From assembly GCF_039543225.1 (NCBI RefSeq), contig NZ_BAABJI010000001.1, positions 647,193-711,192 on the forward strand: 64,000 nt of DNA, read 5' to 3'. Position numbers and translations under genes: made by a program. Under the pieces are notes generated by a model, which did no database searches, had not been told where the DNA came from, and saw only the letters and a program-made list of their open reading frames with translations. The number at the start of each line of letters is the position of its first letter. Positions within the stretch are counted from its first letter, which is position 1. Below are positions 46,159 to 55,300 of the stretch, piece by piece. This stretch comes from Mucilaginibacter defluvii. GTDB lineage: Bacteria > Bacteroidota > Bacteroidia > Sphingobacteriales > Sphingobacteriaceae.

Positions 46159-46320
46159 AAAAAGATACGCGGGGCATCTCTATCTGACGGAGGCATTAGG
46201 CGTGCCAGGACAAAGTAAAGTGCACCCGCGCGTTAGCGCGAGCGTGTTACCCTTGTCCCTTTGTCCTTGAAAGTGCCTAATTTTCCGTCAAAGGATTCGT
46301 GTAAACCGCTGCAATATTTT
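46159..46320 (-). ncRNA. Structured RNA-like element, copy 2 (5' of small gene)
   Basis: The core 46185-46290 folds as tgacgga/tccgtca and attaggc/gcctaat, separated by the same ggc/tt-type internal loop as in copy 1. A middle stem ggacaaag/ctttgtcc and the tip cgcgc/gcgcg with loop gtta follow. The helices keep pairing while their sequences differ from copy 1 at 27995-28154, and the tip gtgcacccgcgc and the flanks are conserved. Confidence 0.65.
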
Positions 46321-46420
46321 TTATCGTCTGCAAGATAGATAAAAACTGTCTGCCTGATCGATGGGCAGTCAGAATACTGTTTGAAATTCTATGCGACTGC
46401 ACGAATTTAAAAAGAGGCCC

Positions 46421-46861
46421 TTATAGGAGCCCTTCGTCAGCAAAGCTGAAAAATGCGGTCGGCGTCACAATCAGGTGATCGTCGATCTGTATATCTAAAA
46501 GATGGCCTCCTTCTTTTAATCGCTGAGTTACAGTTTTATCACCGTTGCTTGGTTTGATGCTACCTGATGGGTGATTGTGCGCTAAAATTATTCTTGGAGC
46601 GTTCGCTTTAAGTGCAGCGGTAAAAACAAGTTTTGGATCAACCAAACAACCTTGTGTTGAGCCACTACTCAGGTGATAGTATCCCAAAACCCGCCCTGCA
46701 TTGTTCAACAGAAGGATTTTGAAATGCTCCACGAACTCTATTGTGTCCATATCCCATACGCTGAGCAATGCCTGGTAAGCATCATTGGATGTACTAACCT
46801 GCAGACGATCTGTAGCTTTAACTTTTGTCCTGTAGACCAGTTGAATTTCTGAGACTTGCAT
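46421..46861 (-). CDS. radC: RadC-family JAB/MPN domain protein
   Basis: A 146-aa RadC-type protein. The metal-binding JAMM signature appears as LAHNHPSGSIKPSNGD (HNHP..S..PS..D). Only the JAB domain is present, without the usual N-terminal helix-hairpin-helix. RadC-like JAB proteins are frequent on plasmids and integrative elements. Its 5' region contains a nested stem structure. Confidence 0.88.
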   Translation of the reverse strand: MQVSEIQLVYRTKVKATDRLQVSTSNDAYQALLSVWDMDTIEFVEHFKILLLNNAGRVLGYYHLSSGSTQGCLVDPKLVFTAALKANAPRIILAHNHPSGSIKPSNGDKTVTQRLKEGGHLLDIQIDDHLIVTPTAFFSFADEGLL

Positions 46862-46903
46862 AATTGTAAAATTTAAAGTGATGAATCAATTATGCGGTCA
46901 CAC

Positions 46904-46995
46904 AGGCGGCGGGCGATCAAGGCCATGAAGCAACGGAATAAATGCGCAAGCGTTTATGCCGGAATTTCACTGGCCGCTTCAAAAGCCTGCCGCCT
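46904..46995 (-). other. Nested stem structure upstream of radC
   Basis: The outer stem aggcggcgggc/gcctgccgcct (11 bp, one mismatch), a middle gaagc/gcttc and an inner ataaatgc-gcaa-gcgtttat hairpin are nested. It lies about 40 nt upstream of the radC start, so it may be an mRNA leader or DNA recombination site. The rest of 46862-47312 is AT-rich with no gene. Confidence 0.4.
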
Positions 46996-47312
46996 AACTT
47001 TGCAGGCTGATTGATGAATGGCTGACTATTCCTTTCTAAACAAATCCGATAGTTAAGTTGGGCAATTTAGCCAAAGCTGAACTTCACTCACCACATTTTG
47101 TATAACTCTGTCAAATAAGCCGTAACATTTCAATTTTACCCAGAAATCAGTAACAAACTATTTTTTATTCGGACAAATTGGAAAGTCAGAAAGCACCTCA
47201 CTATTTTTATAACTTATTGTATATAAGCGAATTAATGTAATTGACATATTTTAGGACTATTTCTTATTCGTCCAAAATCAGCATTATAAATTGGCATGAA
47301 AAAAAATTTTAA

Positions 47313-47343
47313 TTTGGTTGTTTAAAATCCTGTGATACTTTCG
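47313..47343 (+). promoter_or_regulatory. Bacteroidota-type promoter of the Rhs locus
   Basis: TTTG at 47313-47316, 19 nt, then TACTTTCG at 47336-47343 (one mismatch to TAnnTTTG). It lies about 46 nt before the start of the first gene of the Rhs/YD-repeat locus. Confidence 0.55.
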
Positions 47344-47388
47344 CTGCACACTGCTTGACACACCAAATGCAGGCACAACTAAACCAAA

Positions 47389-48816
47389 TTGCGACCTTTC
47401 CTTATTATAACACTGCTTATGTTAGCGCGATGCTTACAGGCACAAGACCAGGCCGATACTGTACTATCTGCAAAGGACATTAAGGGCTTCGTGCAAGGCA
47501 TACAATCAAGAATCACCAGCCTGGACAAGACCACGGGTAAGGGTCTGGGAAATTGGTTAAAAGGTATCAGGAAACAGGAAAAAAAAATACAGGTAGAGGT
47601 AAGCAAAAAGGACACGACCGCAGCTAAACAACTCTTTGCCGGCAGTACGGCTACCTACGACAAATGGGAACAGCAGCTAAAAGGCAACGATACCACACAG
47701 CAGCTCAAAGAATACATCCCTGCATTAGATACACTCAAGACCACGCTGCGTTATCTGGAAGGCAAGGCTGACCCGAAGCAACTGGCAGAAGCAAAGCAAC
47801 TATTACAGCAATACGAGAGCAAGCTACAGGTTAGCAATACGATTAAACAACAACTTAACGAACGCAAACAGCAACTCACCGGCAAGCTAAAAGAGCTGGG
47901 GATGGCAAAGCAACTGGAAAATTATAAGCAGCAGGTTTATTACTATAACCAGCAGTTGAACGAGTACAAAGCCCTGCTTAAAGACCGCAAAAAGCTGGAA
48001 GCAAAGACCATTGCCATCCTGCGCAACAGTAGGCTGTATAAGAACTTCCTAAAAAAGAACAGCGTGCTGGCAAAGCTGTTCGGTGTGCCGGAGAATTATG
48101 GAACACCTGTGAGCCTTGCAGGACTGCAAACCAGAGCATCAGTCACACAGCAATTGCAGCAACGGTTAGGCAGCATGACCGGTGCGACCGGCGGTATGGA
48201 TATTAATCCGCAACAATACCTGAACCAGCAAATGCAGGTCGCACAATCGCAACTAAACACACTAAAAGATAAGGCCATCAAACTAGGTATTTCCAATTCC
48301 GCAGATGCTGCAGACATGCCCGATTTTAAGCCTAACCTGGAGAAGATGAAAAGCTTCTGGCAGCGGCTGGAATATGGCGTTAACCTGCAGAGCCAGAAAA
48401 GCAACAGGTGGTTGCCCAGCATTACCGACATCGGACTTAACATGGGCTATAAGATCAGTGCGAAAAGCGTTGTTGGCATCGGCGCTGCTTACCGCCTGGG
48501 CTGGGGACAGCCACTTAGTAAGATCAGGCTGACCCATGAGGGCATCGGCTTAAGAAGCTATCTCGATATAAAAATCAAGGGCAGCATCTGGCTGAGCGGT
48601 GGCTATGAGTTGAACTACAATCAGCGGATGAACGACTTAAGCGCTACACTCAAGAATCTGCACGCCTGGCAGAAGAGCGGCCTGATCGGTATTACCAAGA
48701 AAATAAAGATCAAAGGGAAGAAGGAACTGAAGACCTCTTTCTTGTATGACTTATTACACAATAATCAGACACCACAGGGACCTGCATTCAGGTTCAGGGT
48801 GGGATGGGGATTTTGA
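47389..48816 (+). CDS. Secreted coiled-coil / outer-membrane protein of the Rhs locus
   Basis: A 475-aa protein. A TTG start at 47389 gives a signal peptide (RPFLIITLLMLARCLQA); an in-frame stop lies just upstream, so the only alternative is an ATG at 47419. The middle is a long Gln/Lys/Leu-rich coiled coil (about residues 60-200), and the C-terminal 120 residues alternate in a beta-strand pattern ending in RFRVGWGF, suggesting an outer-membrane barrel. It precedes the two YD-repeat genes and may help export or anchor them. Confidence 0.6.
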   Translation: MRPFLIITLLMLARCLQAQDQADTVLSAKDIKGFVQGIQSRITSLDKTTGKGLGNWLKGIRKQEKKIQVEVSKKDTTAAKQLFAGSTATYDKWEQQLKGNDTTQQLKEYIPALDTLKTTLRYLEGKADPKQLAEAKQLLQQYESKLQVSNTIKQQLNERKQQLTGKLKELGMAKQLENYKQQVYYYNQQLNEYKALLKDRKKLEAKTIAILRNSRLYKNFLKKNSVLAKLFGVPENYGTPVSLAGLQTRASVTQQLQQRLGSMTGATGGMDINPQQYLNQQMQVAQSQLNTLKDKAIKLGISNSADAADMPDFKPNLEKMKSFWQRLEYGVNLQSQKSNRWLPSITDIGLNMGYKISAKSVVGIGAAYRLGWGQPLSKIRLTHEGIGLRSYLDIKIKGSIWLSGGYELNYNQRMNDLSATLKNLHAWQKSGLIGITKKIKIKGKKELKTSFLYDLLHNNQTPQGPAFRFRVGWGF

Positions 48817-48868
48817 AAACAAAAAAGCAAAAACTATAAATAAAAATCGAAACAATAATTCTATTGCT

Positions 48869-51800
48869 ATGAGAAAAGTTGTCTTATTGTTACTTGGGCT
48901 GACAGTTAGTATGATAATTACTGCCCAGGTGCAATTACAGTCAGGAAGCGCGGAGTATAGTCTGCCAATTTTTACCTACTCCGATCCAAAGGCCGGCTTA
49001 AGTTCTACAATTACACTTAACTACAGTGCCGGCGGAGGTATCCGGGCAGGTCAACTGTCTTCGAACGTGGGTCTGGGATGGGACCTGGTAGCATCAGGTG
49101 AAATCGAACGTATACAAAACGGTCAACCTGATGACCAGTATAATCCGATACCCTATACCGGAGCAGGTAATCATTTGATATTAAAAAGGGATACCTATGA
49201 TGATCAATTTAATCAATACTATGGTGACGGATTTTTGTACACTCCTTACTCAGTCGACGACATACCGAAGTCTATTGCTATCCAACCGAGATTTGGAAAA
49301 AAGCAGTGGTATTTTGGTCCATTGGACTACAAGCAGAGTCCAATGGCACTTGCAGATAGAGAACAGGATGTTTTTTCATGTAACCTTAACGGTAGAATTT
49401 TACAGTTTGTCATAGGTAAAAATCGAACTATTGAATGTCTTGATGACTCAAAACTCAAAATAGAGTTTACAGAATCAGACATGACCTCAAGCAAGATAAG
49501 AACTAAAATCAATTGCTTTATTGTTACAGATGAGACCGGTCTACGCTACAAGTTTAACGCCCTTGAATTAAGTGATGCGGTCAACTTGACTGAAACATAT
49601 TCGGAAAAAGATAATGATTTTACATTCAATGTTTTTAGGAGTAAGCGAACAGATAACTACATAGTTACAAAATGGCACCTGACTGAAATATCAAATGCCT
49701 TAACCGGAGAGCGGATTATTTATAACTACACGGATGTGAACATTGATGTACTTACTGATAAAAATGTTTCCAGTACATTGATAAACGGACAGACTGCCAA
49801 ATCATTGGTCTTAACTGAAAATAGAACGTTTGTAAAGGGGAAACGCTTGATCAGCGTACAATTTCCAGATGGACACAGTCTGGAGTTGTACTATGGTGGT
49901 CATATAAGAATAGATGTTCCAGGTGACGAAGTATTGAATGGGATTGTCTTAAAGTACAGCAACAGGATTGTAAAACGTTTCGACTTTTTACAAAGTTATT
50001 TTTATAAAAAGCAAATTGTTGCTACTACTGCTTTTGCACAAAATCCTGCATATGATAAACGTTTTGCAAGACTTTGCCTTAAAGGGTTACAGGTCTCAGG
50101 TATTGATGGTGTAACATTACCCCCTTATCAATTTGATTATTACACAGGCTCAGAGAGTCAAGATCCCAAAGATATTGTACCCTCTAGATATACTTTCAGC
50201 ACTGATGAATGGGGGTATTACAACAAATCCGGATTTGTAGATGATGAAGCAACAACGTATGATAAGAACAAGCTTTACGGTCTTCTAAACTACTTCCTTC
50301 ACCGGCAAATTTTCCCGAATGCTGCAACCTTCGGTATGTTAAAAAGCGTAACTCTGCCTTCTGGTGGAAAAACGACATATGAATACGAGCAAAATAATTT
50401 CTCCAGCGGTCAAATTGAAGATTACGTTGCAGGCGTAAGAGTGAAGAAAATAACCGTATTTGATGACGAAGCAACATCAAGCAATCAGGTCACTGAGTAT
50501 AGGTACGTTTTAGAGAACGGCTATTCTTCCGGGAAATATTTTGAGGGTACTGGGTCTTTTACTATTGGCCGGGCAATCTCTATTAGAAAATCTGATAATT
50601 ATGACCAAGGCGGAATTTTTCTATACGACCAAGCTACCAAAGCAGGAATTAATGCTATCAATAAGGTAGGTGGGTATCTCGTAAATATTACACTTTCAGT
50701 AGTAAATGTTGGCTGGGCCGGAGGCCCAATAGGTTTCGCTGCCGGTATTTACATAGCATGCCTTGCACCTACAATTTATGGCTTCTTCGACCAATGGGAT
50801 GATGCATACATGAGTATAACAAATCTAAGCAGTTTTCATAATCAAAACAGGCTGCCTTTCTTATACTCTCGCGTAGAATACAGCACTGTTTCCGCGCAAA
50901 ATTCAGGGAAAACTGTGGCTGAATTTTCAGTGCCGGCAAATTGGCAGGAGATGGAGAATTTGCAATTTCCTTATAGTGCAAAGCAGCGCTACGAACCGTG
51001 GCGGTATGGCCTACCCATCAAAACGTCTATTTATAATAGTGCGGGGGCGCTTATCAGTATTACAGAGAATACCTATCAAATTATAACTACACCGCTTGAC
51101 AATAATTTTCGCTCCTGTAAGATAGATGCTGATCACTATTTGTCAGGACCCGTAGATTGGCCGGTACATAACGACGATGATGTGGATCCAACATGGATAA
51201 AAAGAGAATTTTATAACATGAAAAAAGGTAGATCTGTTCTAAGTTCTACGCTTACTAAACTGTATAACTCATCGAATGCCATATTATCTGAACAGGAAGT
51301 GTTTTACGAGTATAACAGTTCAAACAATCTTCTGGCTCACACATACTCTTCTAATAGCAAAGGTGAAATCGAAGGAAAAAGCATCTATTATTCGGATGAT
51401 TATGATAACTCAAATGTTGCGATACACGCAATGAAAGATAATCATATTATAGGGGTGCCTTTATGTACTGTTTTATGGCGTCAGGCTCAACTTGGTGCTA
51501 CAAAATTGATGGTTTCAGCCGCAGCAACAGAATATCAACTTCTTTCCAGTGGCAGACTGAGGCCAGTCAAAAAATACAGTACAAATTTATCACAACCTGT
51601 TGCAAATTCTCTTACGGATAATCCTGATCCGGCTAACCCTTACAACTACTCATTTTTCGAGCAAGAAGGCGATTTGGTTTATAATATGTGGGGGGACCTG
51701 ATAAATGTGAGGGACACCAGGGAAGGAAATCACGCAATGATTTATGGCTATCACAAAAGGCGTATAGTAGCTGATGTGGTTGGAGCAAGTCCTGATGAAG

Positions 51801-52357
51801 TTGTTTATACATCATTCGAAAAAGAAAGCGATGAAAACAATATCGATGATAACGTTAACAATCCGGATAACATGGATATGGGCAACGGATCAAGAATTAG
51901 TTATTCGCCTTTGAAAATCAACAACGCCTACACCGTTATGGGTGATTATAACTTTCCGGCAGAAGAAGGCATTTCATTTACTGTCAAAAATAATAAACAA
52001 TACATTCTTACAGTTTGGGCAACCGATCATGCTATAAATCTTGACGGCGCGCCACCAGATCGCACTGGACCAACTATCAATGGCTATACCTATTATGAAT
52101 TTGACATTGCTCCTGGTTCAACAAACCTTACATTTTCCGGTGATAGGGGTGTGTACATTGATGAGTTTCGGGTGTACCCGAAGGGCGCAAAAATGAGTAC
52201 CACTAGCTACGACCCCACATTCGGAAAAACTGCAGAGTGCGACATCAACAATCGCATAAGCTATTTTGAATATGATGGCTTGGGAAGACTTGTTATTGTA
52301 AAAGATGACAGAAGGAATATTATTAAAACCTACGAGTACCATTATAAAACCAAATAA
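48869..52357 (+). CDS. Secreted YD-repeat/Rhs-family protein, first partner
   Basis: A 1162-aa protein. The start at MRKVVLLLLGL is chosen because it gives a signal peptide. The N-terminal segment LQSGSAEYSLPIFTYSDPKAGLSS is the beta-sandwich entry typical of Bacteroidota YD-repeat proteins. The C-terminus contains YD-type repeats (NRISYFEYDGLGRLVIVKDD). There is no toxin domain. The next gene starts 11 nt after its stop; the first protein may deliver or encase the second. Confidence 0.75.
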   Translation: MRKVVLLLLGLTVSMIITAQVQLQSGSAEYSLPIFTYSDPKAGLSSTITLNYSAGGGIRAGQLSSNVGLGWDLVASGEIERIQNGQPDDQYNPIPYTGAGNHLILKRDTYDDQFNQYYGDGFLYTPYSVDDIPKSIAIQPRFGKKQWYFGPLDYKQSPMALADREQDVFSCNLNGRILQFVIGKNRTIECLDDSKLKIEFTESDMTSSKIRTKINCFIVTDETGLRYKFNALELSDAVNLTETYSEKDNDFTFNVFRSKRTDNYIVTKWHLTEISNALTGERIIYNYTDVNIDVLTDKNVSSTLINGQTAKSLVLTENRTFVKGKRLISVQFPDGHSLELYYGGHIRIDVPGDEVLNGIVLKYSNRIVKRFDFLQSYFYKKQIVATTAFAQNPAYDKRFARLCLKGLQVSGIDGVTLPPYQFDYYTGSESQDPKDIVPSRYTFSTDEWGYYNKSGFVDDEATTYDKNKLYGLLNYFLHRQIFPNAATFGMLKSVTLPSGGKTTYEYEQNNFSSGQIEDYVAGVRVKKITVFDDEATSSNQVTEYRYVLENGYSSGKYFEGTGSFTIGRAISIRKSDNYDQGGIFLYDQATKAGINAINKVGGYLVNITLSVVNVGWAGGPIGFAAGIYIACLAPTIYGFFDQWDDAYMSITNLSSFHNQNRLPFLYSRVEYSTVSAQNSGKTVAEFSVPANWQEMENLQFPYSAKQRYEPWRYGLPIKTSIYNSAGALISITENTYQIITTPLDNNFRSCKIDADHYLSGPVDWPVHNDDDVDPTWIKREFYNMKKGRSVLSSTLTKLYNSSNAILSEQEVFYEYNSSNNLLAHTYSSNSKGEIEGKSIYYSDDYDNSNVAIHAMKDNHIIGVPLCTVLWRQAQLGATKLMVSAAATEYQLLSSGRLRPVKKYSTNLSQPVANSLTDNPDPANPYNYSFFEQEGDLVYNMWGDLINVRDTREGNHAMIYGYHKRRIVADVVGASPDEVVYTSFEKESDENNIDDNVNNPDNMDMGNGSRISYSPLKINNAYTVMGDYNFPAEEGISFTVKNNKQYILTVWATDHAINLDGAPPDRTGPTINGYTYYEFDIAPGSTNLTFSGDRGVYIDEFRVYPKGAKMSTTSYDPTFGKTAECDINNRISYFEYDGLGRLVIVKDDRRNIIKTYEYHYKTK

Positions 52358-52367
52358 ATTTTTGAAG

Positions 52368-55300
52368 ATGTTAAATCGATTCATCTTTGCTTTACTGATT
52401 GCACTTATTGGTTTTTCAGCATCTGCACAGGAGTCCATCACCGGACCTGATGTTGCAATTGAAGGACTTTCCTATACCTACAATCTTGACCCTTCTAACT
52501 ATCCGGCTGCGGGAAGTCCTGGCACCTGGATAATAAAAGGGGGTGTTATTCAACAACAAAACGCAGATGCTGCAAACGGGACGATATATGTAACAGTTCA
52601 ATGGAGTTATCTGAGCTCTAATATGGACCGTGATGGAAGTGTCGCTTACAAATACTCAAACGACAAAGGGTTTAGTATTCATGTGAACATAATTGACTGG
52701 TATAATGCTGTAGTAGATTGCAGTACAATTGCGCCACTATCCCAAGAACCAGAATATTTAGCTACACCACAGGTTATAGCAACGCCAGGATGCGCTGTAC
52801 CTAACGGGATGCCTTTCACAATTGTATACCAATGGGCTTATGCTACCCTACCTGGTATTTACTATGGTGAGGGAAAAACTGAATTTATTGACCTGAATAC
52901 GATCACGTGGACAGATATTCCTGGTGCAACAAACTATAACCTGACTCCGTTTTCAATGAACTATTTAGGCACCACTGTATACAGACTTCGCACGAAAGTT
53001 ATAGCAACAGGAAGCGTGCCCTTGCCAGCACGAAATACTTTTTTTAGCTACGCTTTTGTAAAGCTGAGTGAATTTGATGCGGGTTCTATCAGCTATAATA
53101 CACAAGAACCCTATTTTCAAACAGTAAATCATTCTTTTGCCTGGGCATCAGTTCAAGTTGGTTTAGGTACGGCACCCCTGCAAATAGGTCAGCTACCTTC
53201 TAATGGGGGACTTTGTACTTCTAAAACCTACACATGGCAGGTTTCTTATGATGGCGAACCGTGGCAAGACATTTATACTGGCGTCGATCTGCCCTCGCAA
53301 TTTCACCCGGTAGTAAATATTAACACAAAGATTAGAAGAAGAGTTGAATGTGCCGGTGTTGCCCTCTACTCAAATACACTGACATATGACTATATATATA
53401 ACTCCCCCTGGACAGAGAACAGGAATTACCTACGGATAAACAGTGTTGAGATTCCCGGCGTAAAAAGTTGGGCACAGGCTGATGCATTGTCTATTGGCGA
53501 GAAGCAGCAGGGAACTACCTATTATGATGGATTGCTGCGCCCTATCCAACAAATATGTAAAGAAACCAGTGCTGATGGTGACATCGACGTTTGGAGTGAT
53601 GTAGTCACCCACATCGAGTACGATGGTGCCGGCAGGAGCGAAAAGCAATACCTATCTTATCCTTCTCAAACTAATATTGGTCTTTTTAAAGAAAATGCGA
53701 AGGCGGAACAAATAGATTTCTTTCATAACTATTACAATGAAGGCCCTACTGCCAATACCTTTCGTCAATTAGAGTTTGACAATAATCCATTATCCAGAGC
53801 GGTTAAAAGAAGAGAAGCAGGTGAATCCTGGGGTAGTAATACAAATTATAAGGCTCCGGTAGTTGATTATAGCTTTAATAAGGCACAGGAAAACGTTCGT
53901 ATATGGAATATCGGTGCGGCACCGGGTGACTATCCCAGTACAAGTACTACATATGCTGAAGGCAGTCTCTACAAAATCACACTGAAGGATGAGCAGGAAA
54001 AATTAACTGTCCAATATATTGATTTTAGTGGTCAGGTTATATTCTCTAAAGTTCAGTTAAATGACGCGGGGCCAAATCTTGATATGGATGGCTATGATGG
54101 TTGGTTATGCACCTACTACGTATACGACGACTTTGGTCGTTTTAGATTCGAAATTACGCCAAGTGCCGTAACAGCACTGAGGAGCTTGAATTGGAATTTA
54201 GCTGGAAACCCAACCATCATAGATGAATTATGCTTTTACGCTGATTATGATGCTAAAGGTCGCCAGATAATTAAACATTCCCCGGGTGCGGGTCAGATAC
54301 ATTCAGTTTACGATAGCCGTGATAGGCTCGTGCTTACTCAAGATCAAAAACAGCGAGCCCTTGCTAAGTGGAGTTTCTGCCTTTACGATGAATTTGATCG
54401 CCCCGTAGCCAATGGTTTGTTTGAGTCAACGGAAAATCGATCCAGCCACCAGTCGTTTGTTGATAATTCTACTCAGGGAAAGGTTAATGTAACGCTATTT
54501 ACCGGCATTTCTGAAACTGTCGCGGCCTATAATCCTATTGCCGGAGGCGGGTTTAGTTGCAATAACTGCAGTAATGAAGTAATCAACAAGGTATATTACT
54601 ATGATGAAAATTCTTTTACTGGAAGTGCAACTTTTGATCCCGGCTATTCATTCGATGGCGTATATTCTTCAATTGCTGAAACATCAGAGTTATCGTTCAG
54701 GGTCAATGGCCATGCCGTTGGTTATAAAGAAAGGGTAATTGACCAATTACATGATGACAACAATCCAGGGAATGACAGGTTTCTGACAACAACAATCTTT
54801 TATGATGAGCAATTAAGAAACTTCGAAACGATTTCCCAAAATATCAAAGGTGGATTTGATATCAGCGTCGAACTGTTTGACTTTACTGGCAAAGTAATTA
54901 ATGATTTTGGCCGGCACGCATACCCCAATCATGCGATGGACGGTTTTCAAATTTTTAGTACATACTATTACGACCAGGTTGGACGCTTTCTTTACGGACG
55001 TAGAAAATACGGTAGCAATAATTCCTGGAAACAGGTTAAGACACTGCTTTATGACGTATTTGGTAGAATAAAAACAAAAGCATTAGGTCAGGACTACTGG
55101 ACCGCTACACCTGCCCTCGAAACACTAGAATATAGTTATAACATTCATGGATGGTTGACTGGCATCAACAGAGAGTATGCGTTATCTAATGTTGACCATG
55201 ACCAGAGAAACAAATATTTTGGATTAGCACTGGATTACGATAATAAAAGCGGAGAGTTCTTGAATAGTCGGCGTAATGGCCAGATAAATGCAGCCGTTTG

